Notes under the pieces: model-generated
The model's database searches: none
What the model saw: only the letters and a program-made list of their open reading frames with translations
What the model was told of the DNA's origin: nothing
NCBI RefSeq assembly: GCF_003351105.1
Contig: NZ_NKRG01000001.1
Location: forward strand, 310,001 to 374,000
DNA from: Thermosipho africanus Ob7
GTDB taxonomy: Bacteria > Thermotogota > Thermotogae > Thermotogales > Fervidobacteriaceae
Direction: 5' to 3'
DNA: 64,000 bases
Translations under genes and position numbers: made by a program
Shown: one piece after another, positions 54,148-63,250 of the stretch
Numbering within the stretch: the stretch's first letter is position 1
How the letters are laid out: each line of letters starts with the position of its first letter

Positions 54148-54811
54148 GGGATTTTTAAGGCTTGTGGATATGATGGGAGATGATTATGCAGCTGTTAAAG
54201 CTGCGCGTGTTTCTTATGGAAAAGGTATAAAGACACCTGAAAAAGATAGAAATCTTATATTTTATCTTATGGAACATGGGCATGAAACACCATTTGAGCA
54301 TATAGTTTTTACATTTCATGTAAAAGCGCCTATTTTTGTAGCAAGGCAATGGTTTAGGCATAGGATTGGATCTTTTAATGAAGCAAGCTTAAGGTATACA
54401 GAACTTAAGGATGAATTTTATATCCCGGACCATGTAAGAAAAAACGTAGTTGAGGATAAACAAAAAGCTATAAGAGTTGATGACGAGCAGTTAAAACAAA
54501 AGGCTTTAGATTTAATAGAATCTTCAATAGAAAATTCATATAAAGTGTATAAAGAGCTTTTAGAAATGGGTGTAGCAAGAGAAATGGCAAGAATTGTTCT
54601 TCCAATGTCTTCGTATACACAATTTTATTGGACTGTTAATGCAAGAAGCTTGATGAACTTTTTAAATCTAAGAGCAGATTCTCATGCTCAGTGGGAAATA
54701 CAGCAATATGCGTTGAATATTGCAAATATTTTTAAAGAAAAATGTCCTTGGACTTTTGAAGCATTTTTAAAGTTTGCGTATAAAGGTGATTTGCTAAAAG
54801 GGGGGGAATAA
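54125..54811 (+). CDS. thyX: flavin-dependent thymidylate synthase
   Basis: 228 residues. The ThyX motif [14 protein letters not shown] lies near 79, with [10 protein letters not shown] and [16 protein letters not shown]. It makes dTMP from dUMP with methylene-tetrahydrofolate and FADH2, returning tetrahydrofolate. The TTG start is set by GGAGGTG seven bases upstream, and the N-terminus matches the T. maritima protein. It is one base from the DRTGG gene; folD, which makes methylene-tetrahydrofolate, is two genes on. Confidence 0.97.
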   Translation: MEYKILDKGFLRLVDMMGDDYAAVKAARVSYGKGIKTPEKDRNLIFYLMEHGHETPFEHIVFTFHVKAPIFVARQWFRHRIGSFNEASLRYTELKDEFYIPDHVRKNVVEDKQKAIRVDDEQLKQKALDLIESSIENSYKVYKELLEMGVAREMARIVLPMSSYTQFYWTVNARSLMNFLNLRADSHAQWEIQQYALNIANIFKEKCPWTFEAFLKFAYKGDLLKGGE

Positions 54812-55161
54812 TGAAATTAAAAGAGATTATAAATCTTTTAAATGCTAAAGTAATTGTTGATAATGGAATAGAAAATATTGAAGTTGAAAAAGTTGCTGCA
54901 TCGGATTTAATGAGTGATGTGTTAGCATTTGGTGAGGAAGGTTCACTACTTGTAACAGGGCTCGCAAGTCCTCAATGTGTAAGAACTGCAAGTGTTGTAG
55001 GAATACCAGCGGTAATTATTGTCAGAAATAGAGAGATAATGCCTGAAACTATAAAAATAGCAGAATTAAACGGTATAAGTTTGATCCTTACAAAATATGG
55101 TATGTTTGAAACCTGTGGTATTTTGTATAAGCATGGTCTTAAACCAATAAATAAATTTTAA
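54811..55161 (+). CDS. stand-alone DRTGG-domain protein
   Basis: 116 residues. KLKEIINLLNAKVI, then VAASDLMSDVLAF, LLVTGL and IVRNREI fit the DRTGG fold that is usually fused to CBS domains, Pta or HPr kinase, where it senses ligands. Here it is alone, between thyX and folD, sharing a base with thyX. Regulation of one-carbon or nucleotide metabolism is a guess from context. Confidence 0.75.
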   Translation: MKLKEIINLLNAKVIVDNGIENIEVEKVAASDLMSDVLAFGEEGSLLVTGLASPQCVRTASVVGIPAVIIVRNREIMPETIKIAELNGISLILTKYGMFETCGILYKHGLKPINKF

Positions 55162-55187
55162 AACAGTACTCAAGGGGGATGAGCAAA

Positions 55188-56003
55188 TTGTTAATTGATG
55201 TTAAGCCATTATATTCTGAAATTAAAAATTTAATCATGGACCGCATGTCTAAATTAAAAAAAGTACCAAAATTGGTTGCGGTAACTTATAAGCCAGATCC
55301 TTCAACAATAAGTTATTTGAAAAGTCAGGAGAAAGCGGCAAAAAGGTTTGGGCTAGATTACGAAATTTTTGAGGCTTCTAATTCAATTGAAGTGTTAGAA
55401 AAATTGAGGAAATTATCTGAAGATAAAAGTGTTAATGGGATTTTTGTAACTCATCCTTTACCTGAATTAGATGAAATGTTGGTTTTTGAAAATCTGTCTC
55501 CTGAAAAAGATATTGAGGGAAGGCATCCGTATAATCTTGGAATGTTAATGTATGGAAATGAGTTTTTTGCTCCATGTACTGCTGAAGCGGTAGTAAAGAT
55601 TTTAGAAAATGTTACAGAAATTACGGGTAAAAATGTTGTAATTATTGGAAGAAGTACAACTGTTGGAAAACCTTTAGCAACAATGCTTTTAAGAAGAGAT
55701 AGAAGCGCAACAGTGACTGTATGTCATACAAAGACAAGAAATCTTCCAGAAATTACGAGAAACGCTGATATTATTGTTGCAGCTGCTGGAAAAGCAAGAC
55801 TTGTAACAAAGGAAATGGTAAAATCTGATTCAATTGTTATCGATGTTGGAATAAATGTGGTTGATGGGAAAATAGTAGGAGATGTGAAGGAAGATGTATC
55901 TGAAATTGCAAAAGTTACACCTGTTCCAGGAGGTGTTGGTAGGATAACTACTGCATTATTAATGGAACATGTTGTAAAATCAGCAGAAAAAATGAATTTT
56001 TAA
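55188..56003 (+). CDS. folD: methylenetetrahydrofolate dehydrogenase/cyclohydrolase
   Basis: About 271 residues. The catalytic Tyr and Lys lie in SYLKSQEKAA. FVTHPLPE, PCTAEA, VVIIGRSTTVGKPLA (NADP site) and TPVPGGVGRITTALL follow. Start TTG 55188 is preferred over ATG 55179: AAGGGGG lies 9 bases before the TTG but directly against the ATG, and MLIDVK matches the T. maritima start. It provides methylene- and formyl-folates, with thyX as a consumer two genes upstream. Confidence 0.94.
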   Translation: MLIDVKPLYSEIKNLIMDRMSKLKKVPKLVAVTYKPDPSTISYLKSQEKAAKRFGLDYEIFEASNSIEVLEKLRKLSEDKSVNGIFVTHPLPELDEMLVFENLSPEKDIEGRHPYNLGMLMYGNEFFAPCTAEAVVKILENVTEITGKNVVIIGRSTTVGKPLATMLLRRDRSATVTVCHTKTRNLPEITRNADIIVAAAGKARLVTKEMVKSDSIVIDVGINVVDGKIVGDVKEDVSEIAKVTPVPGGVGRITTALLMEHVVKSAEKMNF

Positions 56004-56021
56004 AATACAGGAGGTGTTTCT

Positions 56022-56414
56022 ATGGCAAATATTGTTTATTCAGGTGTACCTGATCCATCAGCAAGTACAGGTGGTGCAACAGCCGCTGCCCCAAGCGCTG
56101 CAGGTGGATTATTTCAAATGTTGTTTCTTTTATTGATCTTTTTTGTAATGATGTATTTTTTGGTAATTTTACCACAAAGAAAGCGTGAAAAAGAATTTAA
56201 AAAGATGATTTCTGAAATTAAGAGAGGAGATACAATTATAACCTCGGGTGGTATTGTTGGAAAAGTTATCGATGTAAAAAAAGATACTTTGAAAATAAAG
56301 ACAAGTAATACTACAGAACTTGAAGTAGCAAAAGTATATATTTCAAAAGTTTTGAAAAATAAAGATAAAACAGAAGAAAATTCTAAATCTAGTAAAGAAG
56401 ACAATAAAGAATAA
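56022..56414 (+). CDS. yajC: preprotein translocase accessory subunit YajC
   Basis: 130 residues. An Ala/Gly-rich N-terminus is followed by one transmembrane helix (about 30-50, ending YFLVILPQRKREKE), the family core GDTIITSGGIVGKV, and a Lys/Glu tail. It associates with SecDF at the Sec channel; secD follows after 18 bases. CAGGAGGTG ribosome site. Confidence 0.95.
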   Translation: MANIVYSGVPDPSASTGGATAAAPSAAGGLFQMLFLLLIFFVMMYFLVILPQRKREKEFKKMISEIKRGDTIITSGGIVGKVIDVKKDTLKIKTSNTTELEVAKVYISKVLKNKDKTEENSKSSKEDNKE

Positions 56415-56432
56415 GCCAGGGGAGGTAATGAG

Positions 56433-57866
56433 ATGAAAGATAACAAAGTTAGGGGAATTATTACACTAATCGTTATCGCACTTGCTTTTCTTTCGCTGCT
56501 CTGGCCAACAAGTGAAGGATACAAGGGACTTGCAAGTCTTTTTAGTAGAATAAAACTCGGACTTGACATAAGTGGTGGAGCCAGAATCGAGTATAAAGTA
56601 GATATTGATAAATCGGTTGAGAATCCTTCACAAGTGGCAGAAGATGTTTGGACCGTTTTAAGAAACAGACTTGATATGGCAAACTATACAGAAGCGATTG
56701 TAAAACAAACATTTCGTGAGGAAAATACATTTATAATTGTAGAAATTCCTGGAGCCACTGATACGGCACGTGCAGAACAGTTGATAGGTTCTACAGGACT
56801 TCTTTGGTTTGGTCAAGTTATTGACTCTACAACATCAGATCCAAAAATTGATCCAAATCTTGTAAATGAAGCAAAAAGGGAAAAAGCAGAATGGCTACTT
56901 GATAGAGAGGGTAAAACTTGGTACTTGGTAAAAAAGGAAATAGCAAATATTTCCAATTTGAAACTTGTTTCTCCAAAAATAGTAGAAGCAATTCCACAAG
57001 TTGATAGAAACAATGTTGCAGGTTATGTTGTAACATTCAAATTGGATAAGCAGTATGCAGACGTTTTTAAAAGAATTACGGAAAAATTATATGTTCCAGA
57101 AGACTTAATTAACCAAGGTGGTGTAGCATACCAGCAAGCTTTGAAAAAAAGACTTGCGATAGTTTTGGATGATAGAGTGCAATTTGCTGGGTTTGTTACT
57201 GCAAAAATTACAGATGGAAGTGCTTTAATTAAAGGTAATTTTACACTTGATGAAGCAAAACAACTTGCTGCAATATTAAAAAGTGGTGCACTACCAGCAA
57301 GACTTGAAAAGGTTTCATCTGGATGGGTTGCACCTCTTTTAGGAGCAGATATTGTTTCAGCTTCTCTCAAGGCAGGTATAATTGGAATTATATTAGTTTT
57401 AATCTACATGATAATATTCTATGGAGTAATGGGGATTGTAGCTGATATTGCACTTTTATATAATACTTTCTTATTACTTGGAATTTTAGCTGCAACTGGT
57501 TCAATACTTACATTACCTGGAATTGCAGGTATTATTTTGACAATTGGTACTACTGTTGATGGAAATATAATTATTTATGAAAGAATTAAGGAAGAAATCA
57601 GAAGAGGAAGTTCTGTAAAAGCAGCAATTTCAACTGCATTTTCAAAATCATTTATAACTTTGTTTGATGCTAATTTAACTACAATTATAGCTGGTTTGTT
57701 CTTATATTATTTTGGTACAGGGACAGTAAAAGGCTTTGCTATAACTTTAATTATTGGTGTTCTTGGTAGTTTGTTTGTTAACCTTGTTGTTTCAAGATTT
57801 TTCCTTGAATTATTCTCTGGAGCAATTAAAGTTAAAGGTGCTAGCAAGGGAGGTGCCAGGGCATGA
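56433..57866 (+). CDS. secD: protein translocase subunit SecD
   Basis: 477 residues with six membrane segments. IKLGLDISGGARIEY lies after the first helix. The periplasmic P1 domain spans about 60-290. GTTVDGNIIIYERIKEE lies in the helical bundle near 370 and carries the Asp used in proton- or ion-driven pulling of exported chains. It overlaps secF by 4 bases. Confidence 0.96.
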   Translation: MKDNKVRGIITLIVIALAFLSLLWPTSEGYKGLASLFSRIKLGLDISGGARIEYKVDIDKSVENPSQVAEDVWTVLRNRLDMANYTEAIVKQTFREENTFIIVEIPGATDTARAEQLIGSTGLLWFGQVIDSTTSDPKIDPNLVNEAKREKAEWLLDREGKTWYLVKKEIANISNLKLVSPKIVEAIPQVDRNNVAGYVVTFKLDKQYADVFKRITEKLYVPEDLINQGGVAYQQALKKRLAIVLDDRVQFAGFVTAKITDGSALIKGNFTLDEAKQLAAILKSGALPARLEKVSSGWVAPLLGADIVSASLKAGIIGIILVLIYMIIFYGVMGIVADIALLYNTFLLLGILAATGSILTLPGIAGIILTIGTTVDGNIIIYERIKEEIRRGSSVKAAISTAFSKSFITLFDANLTTIIAGLFLYYFGTGTVKGFAITLIIGVLGSLFVNLVVSRFFLELFSGAIKVKGASKGGARA

Positions 57867-58771
57867 TTGATTTCGTTGGAAAAAGAAAAATATTTATAGT
57901 AATTTCGCTAATTTTAGTAGTGGCATCTCTGATAAGTATTTTTACTAAAGGTTTTAACTATGGTGTTGAATTTTTAGGTGGTTCGGAAATAATTTTAAAA
58001 GTAAATGCAGAAGTTAGTGAATCAGATGTTAGACAATTAATAAAGGACCTGGCACCTGAATTTGAAAATGCCAGAATTACCCAAATAAAAAGTGTTGATG
58101 ATCCAAAAGGAATTTCTAAGTTTTCAATTGTAGTTTCACCAAAGGATGAAAATGGAGAATTAAAAGTTTACTCTGGAGAAGAAAAATCTGTACTTAGCCA
58201 AAAAATAGTTGAAGCATTCAAGAATAATAATTATACAGCAGAGGTAATTGGATTTAACGAAACAAGTGGTTATGCAGCGCAAGAGATTAAGAATCTTACT
58301 TGGAAAGCAATTGTATTTACATTACTTGCGCTTTTAATTTACATAACTTTAAGGTTCCAGTTTGTTTTTGGTGTAGGTGCTGTAGTTGCATTGATACATG
58401 ATGTTGTAATAACTTTAGGATTTTATTCATTCTTTAACTATGAATTAAATGTTGCGGCAGTGGCAGCTATTTTAACCTTAATAGGTTATTCTTTGAACGA
58501 TACTATAGTTGTTTACGATAGAATCAGGGAGAATTTAAGAAGGTCACGTGGAAGTACTATTGAAACATTGGTAAATAATAGTATTAATCAAGTTATTAAG
58601 AGAACTATAAATACATCCTTGACAACTTTCATAGTAATATTTATACTATTGTTGTTCTCTGGAAATAGTATAAAACCATTTGCGTTCGGTATGACAATCG
58701 GTACTATAGTTGGAACGTATTCATCCCTATATATAGCAAGTCCAATTGTGATAAGATGGATAAAAAAGTGA
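57863..58771 (+). CDS. secF: protein translocase subunit SecF
   Basis: 302 residues. It has FNYGVEFLGGSEI near 30, a short periplasmic domain, then GYSLNDTIVVYDRIRENLR near 212 with the conserved Asp/Arg, in a six-helix layout. It works with SecD as a separate chain, unlike the fused SecDF of many Firmicutes. A terminator-like hairpin follows. Confidence 0.96.
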   Translation: MIDFVGKRKIFIVISLILVVASLISIFTKGFNYGVEFLGGSEIILKVNAEVSESDVRQLIKDLAPEFENARITQIKSVDDPKGISKFSIVVSPKDENGELKVYSGEEKSVLSQKIVEAFKNNNYTAEVIGFNETSGYAAQEIKNLTWKAIVFTLLALLIYITLRFQFVFGVGAVVALIHDVVITLGFYSFFNYELNVAAVAAILTLIGYSLNDTIVVYDRIRENLRRSRGSTIETLVNNSINQVIKRTINTSLTTFIVIFILLLFSGNSIKPFAFGMTIGTIVGTYSSLYIASPIVIRWIKK

Positions 58772-58788
58772 ATAAAAAATAAGTTAAA

Positions 58789-58820
58789 TTGAGGGCTTTT
58801 TTGAGGCCCTCAACTTTATC
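58789..58820 (+). terminator. terminator after the yajC-secDF genes
   Basis: TTGAGGGC pairs with GCCCTCAA (58789-58813). Only a weak T tract (CTTTAT) follows, so termination may be partial. Confidence 0.65.
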
Positions 58821-58835
58821 TAAAGGGGTGAGATT

Positions 58836-60782
58836 TTGGTTTATTTTTTAATAACTGGAGCAATTTCAGTTGTTTTTATTTTGATTCTTGCTTTTAAAAT
58901 CTTGGAAAAATCCTCAGGGAATGAGAGGACAACTCAGCTATCAGAGATTATTCAAAAAGGTGCAAAGTCCTTCCTACTGCAAGAATACAAAGTATTTTTT
59001 CCAGTTATTTTTGCTCTAGCTATATTTTTCTATTTTATAGTCGGTATTAAGGCAAGCATTGCATTACTTATAGGTTCAGCCTTTTCCGTTTTGGCAGGTT
59101 ATTTTGGTATGGCTATTGCTACAAGAGCAAATGCAAGAACTGCTTGGGCTGCAACAAAAAGCTTAGGTGAAGCTTTAAGTGTTTCATTTTCTGGCGGAGC
59201 CGTTATGGGATTAACCGTATCCACACTTGGAATTTTAGGGCTTGCTTTGACATATTATGTTACAAAAGACATTGAATTAATTAGTTATTATTCTTTAGGT
59301 GCATCATTTGTTGCACTGTTTGCAAGAGTTGGTGGAGGAATTTATACTAAAGCAGCTGATGTAGGAGCAGATATTGTTGGAAAAACCGAAGCGAATCTTC
59401 CAGAAGATGATCCTAGAAATCCAGCAGTTATTGCTGATAATGTTGGAGATAACGTTGGTGATGTTGCTGGAATGGGTGCTGATTTGTATGAGTCATATGT
59501 AGGATCTATTTTTTCTGCAATTGTTCTTGGAAGTTTATTTTTTGGAGAGAAAGGCTTTATTTCAGTTGTTTTTGTTGTAATTTTTGGATTATTATCTTCA
59601 CTTGTTGGAATAGTTACAACTTTATTGAGTGCAAAAAAATCTGCTGATCCTGCAAAAACTTTGAGATTTGGAACGATTTTTGCTGGCGTTTTAACACTTA
59701 CAGCAACATTTGTATATAGTTATTTAGTAAATTGGTTAAATATCTTTTACGTAGTCTTTTTTGGAGTTTTTGTTGGGTTATTAATAGGTTTAATTACAGA
59801 GTGGTATACTTCAGGAAAAAAGGTTGAAAATCTTGCAAAAACATCAACTATGGGCCCTGCAAATGTAATAATTAGTGGAACTGCACTCGGGATGGAGTCA
59901 ACGTTTATTATAACTTTGTTAATAGCACTTGCAGTTGTACTATCATATAAAATTTTAGGGCTTTTTGGTGTTGCACTTTCGGGTGTTGGTATGCTTTCTA
60001 CTTTAGGTATAAGCTTATCTGTGGATGCTTACGGGCCAATTGCGGATAATGCTGGCGGAATAGCACAAATGGCAGGATTGGATCCTAAAGTCAGGGAGAT
60101 TACAGATTCTCTTGATGCTGTTGGTAATACGACTGCAGCTATGGGTAAAGGTTTTGCAATTGGTTCAGCAGCACTTACTGCACTTGCATTATTTGCTAAC
60201 TTTAGCGCAATATCAAACGTTAGCTCAGTAGATTTGAGTAATCCATATCTATTTTTAGGTGCTTTAATTGGCGGAATGTTGCCATTCTTCTTTTCGGCAT
60301 TAACTATGCATGCTGTTGGTGATGCTGCTGATGATATGGTTGAGGAAATTAGACGTCAAATAAAAGAAATTCCTGGAATATTAAGTGGTGAATCTACACC
60401 AGATTATCAAAAATGTATACAAATTGCAACTAAAGGTGCATTAAAGAAAATGGTGCTACCTGCAGTATTAGCTATTCTTTCACCAACATTACTATATTTT
60501 CTTTTTGGTCCAATAGGTGTTGGTGGATTATTAATTGGAGCTACAGTTTCTGGAGTTATGTTAGCAATATTCATGGCTAATTCTGGAGGAGCATGGGATA
60601 ATGCAAAGAAATTTGTTGAAGAGGGACATTTTGGAGGTAAAGGTTCCTTTGCGCATAAAGCGACAGTGGTTGGAGATACAGTAGGAGATCCATATAAAGA
60701 TACTTCTGGACCTTCGATTAATATATTGATAAAATTGATGGCTATTACATCAATAGTATTAATGACAATTGTAAGGGGGTAG
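58836..60782 (+). CDS. hppA: membrane-bound ion-pumping pyrophosphatase
   Basis: 648 residues and about 16 helices. The PPi site DVGADIVGKTE and DDPRNPAVIADNVGDNVGD is near 185-210. The second acidic cluster is in the C-terminal part (SGGAWDNAKKFVEE, GDTVGDPYKDTSGP). GNTTAAMGKG has Ala where K+-independent enzymes have Lys, which predicts a K+-dependent pump, as in the Na+-pumping T. maritima enzyme. TTG start behind GGGGTGAG. It is followed within 7 bases by a phosphofructokinase-like gene. Confidence 0.95.
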   Translation: MVYFLITGAISVVFILILAFKILEKSSGNERTTQLSEIIQKGAKSFLLQEYKVFFPVIFALAIFFYFIVGIKASIALLIGSAFSVLAGYFGMAIATRANARTAWAATKSLGEALSVSFSGGAVMGLTVSTLGILGLALTYYVTKDIELISYYSLGASFVALFARVGGGIYTKAADVGADIVGKTEANLPEDDPRNPAVIADNVGDNVGDVAGMGADLYESYVGSIFSAIVLGSLFFGEKGFISVVFVVIFGLLSSLVGIVTTLLSAKKSADPAKTLRFGTIFAGVLTLTATFVYSYLVNWLNIFYVVFFGVFVGLLIGLITEWYTSGKKVENLAKTSTMGPANVIISGTALGMESTFIITLLIALAVVLSYKILGLFGVALSGVGMLSTLGISLSVDAYGPIADNAGGIAQMAGLDPKVREITDSLDAVGNTTAAMGKGFAIGSAALTALALFANFSAISNVSSVDLSNPYLFLGALIGGMLPFFFSALTMHAVGDAADDMVEEIRRQIKEIPGILSGESTPDYQKCIQIATKGALKKMVLPAVLAILSPTLLYFLFGPIGVGGLLIGATVSGVMLAIFMANSGGAWDNAKKFVEEGHFGGKGSFAHKATVVGDTVGDPYKDTSGPSINILIKLMAITSIVLMTIVRG

Positions 60783-60788
60783 TAATAT

Positions 60789-61796
60789 ATGAGACGTGTA
60801 GGTGTATTATGTGTAGGAAATGATTCCCCAGGTATAAATGCAGCAATACGTTCAGCTGTAGTTAAAGGATTAGATCTAAATATTGAAGTTATGGGAATAA
60901 AAGATGGGTTTGAAGGGTTATTGAGAGATGATTTAGAAGTTTTATTAAGGCCTAACGTATCGAACATATTACATCAAGGCGGAACTATGCTTGGAACATC
61001 ACTATATGTTCCTGAGGAGGATGTGGAAAAAGTTAAGGAAAAAGTTGAACAGTATGGGATTTCATCATTGCTAATTTTAGGTGGAAGACTTGGAGCAAAA
61101 GCAGCAATAAATTTGATGAAAATAGGAGTTCCTTCAGTTTTGGTACCCGCAACGATTGACAATGATCTGGCATTTACTGATTTTTCTATAGGATTTTTTA
61201 CTGCGGTTGAGCATGTTAAAAATGCATTGGATGTTCTTCATTCTACAGCTGAATCACATCATAGGGTTATGATAGTAGAGACAATGGGAAAGCCTGGTGG
61301 TTGGATTGCTACAATTGGAGGACTTTCAGGTGGAGCTGACTATATAATTACCTCTACCGAAAAACCAAACTTTGAAGAACTTATTGAAATTATAAAGAGA
61401 AGATATGAAGGTAAAAAAAGATTTTCATTAATAGTAGTGGAATCCGGAGTTGAATTACCTGAAGAGATAAAAAAAGAGTGCGATGGATTTGAGAAGTTAA
61501 GCTCATCAGAAATTATTGGAAAGTATATTGAAAAAAAATTAAAAGAAAAGTTTGGAATTGAATGGAGATATACTAATCTTGGTTATTTACAAAGGGGTGG
61601 ATCTCCAGCCGCAATGGATAGGATTATTGCAACTCAGATGGCTGCACATGCAATAGAAATGATAAAAATGGGAAAAGTTTATCAAGCAGTTGGTGTAAAA
61701 GGATTTTCTATTACTGAAATTCCTTATTCAGAAACAATGTTAAATTATAGACCTGTAGATTATTATTTAAAGGAGTTAACCAAGTTATTTTATTAA
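60789..61796 (+). CDS. phosphofructokinase-like protein with an altered phosphoryl-donor site
   Basis: 335 residues of the PfkA fold. By-eye alignment to E. coli PfkA keeps the sugar-phosphate and catalytic residues: TIDND (Asp127, Asp129), Arg162, Glu222, Arg243 and Arg252. The donor site differs. SGGD is VGND (residues 9-12), Arg72 is lost, GGDGS is GGRLG (98-102), and His249 is Tyr. PPi-type markers (GGDD, PKTIDND) are also absent. The enzyme may use an unusual donor, act in reverse, or be regulatory. It sits between the PPi-driven ion pump and SAM hydrolase genes. Confidence 0.8.
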   Translation: MRRVGVLCVGNDSPGINAAIRSAVVKGLDLNIEVMGIKDGFEGLLRDDLEVLLRPNVSNILHQGGTMLGTSLYVPEEDVEKVKEKVEQYGISSLLILGGRLGAKAAINLMKIGVPSVLVPATIDNDLAFTDFSIGFFTAVEHVKNALDVLHSTAESHHRVMIVETMGKPGGWIATIGGLSGGADYIITSTEKPNFEELIEIIKRRYEGKKRFSLIVVESGVELPEEIKKECDGFEKLSSSEIIGKYIEKKLKEKFGIEWRYTNLGYLQRGGSPAAMDRIIATQMAAHAIEMIKMGKVYQAVGVKGFSITEIPYSETMLNYRPVDYYLKELTKLFY

Positions 61797-61805
61797 GGTG
61801 ATAAT

Positions 61806-62564
61806 ATGATTGTGTTTATGACTGATTGGGGTTCATCTCATTATGTTGGAATTTGTAAAGGGGTTATGCGAAAAATTGCCAATGTAGAAGTAGTAGATCT
61901 AACTCACGATATTTCATCATTTAATGTGCGAGAGGCAATGTACATCCTCTCGCGCTCTTTTATTCATTTTCCAAAGGGAAGTATTTTCCTATGTGTGGTT
62001 GATTATGGTGTAGGAAGTTCTAGAAAGGCCATAGCAGCTAAAACTGAGAACTATTACTTTGTAGGACCAGATAATGGTATATTCACACTTGCCTTTGAAA
62101 TTGAAAAACCAATAGAGATAAGAGAGCTTAATAATAAAGAATTTTATTATGGAGACTCTCAAACCTTTCATGGAAGAGATATTTTTTCTCCAGCGGCTGC
62201 ATACATTCACCTAGGAAAATTTGAACAACTTGGAGATCAATTGTATAACTATGGAACTCTTCCATATATTAAACCAAAAAGATCTGGAAATAATATTCGA
62301 GGAGAAATTGCTTATATTGATAAATTTGGAAATATTGAAACAAATATTCCTTATGATTGGATAAAAGATTTTGAAAAAGTTACAATAGTTAAAAACAGAA
62401 AGAGAATAGAAATTCCTATAGCAAATTATTATTCTGAAGTTGAAAAAGGACAATTACTTTTACATAATGATAGTACTGGATATGTTGAAATTGCCGCAAA
62501 TCAATATAGAGCAAATGATATATTAAAGTTCAATACGGGAGATTTATTGGAGTTGATATTATAG
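61806..62564 (+). CDS. SAM hydroxide adenosyltransferase / SAM hydrolase (DUF62)
   Basis: 252 residues. It begins MTDWGSSHYVGICKGVM, with the family Asp near residue 6. HDISSF, VVDYGVGSSRKA, GPDNGIFT and FHGRDIFSPAAAY are the DUF62 SAM and catalytic segments. The family splits SAM with water, giving adenosine and methionine. It starts 9 bases after the PFK-like gene behind AAGGTGAT. A hairpin GCGAGAGG/CCTCTCGC lies at 61928-61953. Confidence 0.9.
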   Translation: MIVFMTDWGSSHYVGICKGVMRKIANVEVVDLTHDISSFNVREAMYILSRSFIHFPKGSIFLCVVDYGVGSSRKAIAAKTENYYFVGPDNGIFTLAFEIEKPIEIRELNNKEFYYGDSQTFHGRDIFSPAAAYIHLGKFEQLGDQLYNYGTLPYIKPKRSGNNIRGEIAYIDKFGNIETNIPYDWIKDFEKVTIVKNRKRIEIPIANYYSEVEKGQLLLHNDSTGYVEIAANQYRANDILKFNTGDLLELIL

Positions 62565-62581
62565 AATTAATAGTTAATAAT

Positions 62582-63250
62582 TTGGAAGTATTTTATACAA
62601 ATAAGAAAATAATTGGTCCCATAAATATAAAATTCAAAAACAATGAATTAGTTTTATTATTAGGTCATAACGGCAGTGGGAAAACGACTTTTTTAAAAGC
62701 CCTTGCGGGTGTAGTAAATTTTAAAGGTGAAATAATATCTAGCGATGGTAAGCCATTTTATATGGCAACTGGTTATGTTTTTCAAAATCCTGAAACGCAA
62801 ATTGTTGGCAGTACAGTGTGGGAAGATGTAATTTTTGGACTTGAAAATATAGGGCTTGAAAGAGAAGAAATTGAAAAAAGAGCTTTAGAAACGTTGAAGA
62901 CTACCGGATTATTAAATTATAAAGATTTTGATCCATATAGTTTATCCGGAGGTCAGAAACAAAAGCTTGCAATTTCTTCTATTTTAGCTATGAGGCCAAA
63001 ATTTTTGCTACTTGATGAGCCAACTGCAATGTTGGATAAGTACGATAGAATGATTATTAAAAGATTAATTGAGCAATTAAAAAAAACTGGTATTGGTATA
63101 ATACTTGCAACACATCATGTAGAAATTTTTTATGATATAGCGGATCGAATAATTTTAATGAAAGATGGTCTTGTAAAATATGATGGAGCAGCGTTAGAAA
63201 AAGTTTTAAGAGAGTACTATGAAGAAGGTGGAGCAATATGGAGAAAATAA
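62582..63250 (+). CDS. ECF-type ABC transporter ATPase
   Basis: 222 residues from TTG 62582. Walker A GHNGSGKTT, FQNPETQIVGS (typical of energy-coupling-factor ATPases), signature SLSGGQKQKLAIS, Walker B LLLDEPTAMLD and the H-switch ATHHVE. The TTG has no ribosome site and cuts into the first beta-strand. In-frame codons upstream restore it, with a possible ATT start at 62558 behind GGAG. No EcfT or S-component gene is seen in the window. It overlaps the next gene by 13 bases. Confidence 0.88.
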   Translation: MEVFYTNKKIIGPINIKFKNNELVLLLGHNGSGKTTFLKALAGVVNFKGEIISSDGKPFYMATGYVFQNPETQIVGSTVWEDVIFGLENIGLEREEIEKRALETLKTTGLLNYKDFDPYSLSGGQKQKLAISSILAMRPKFLLLDEPTAMLDKYDRMIIKRLIEQLKKTGIGIILATHHVEIFYDIADRIILMKDGLVKYDGAALEKVLREYYEEGGAIWRK

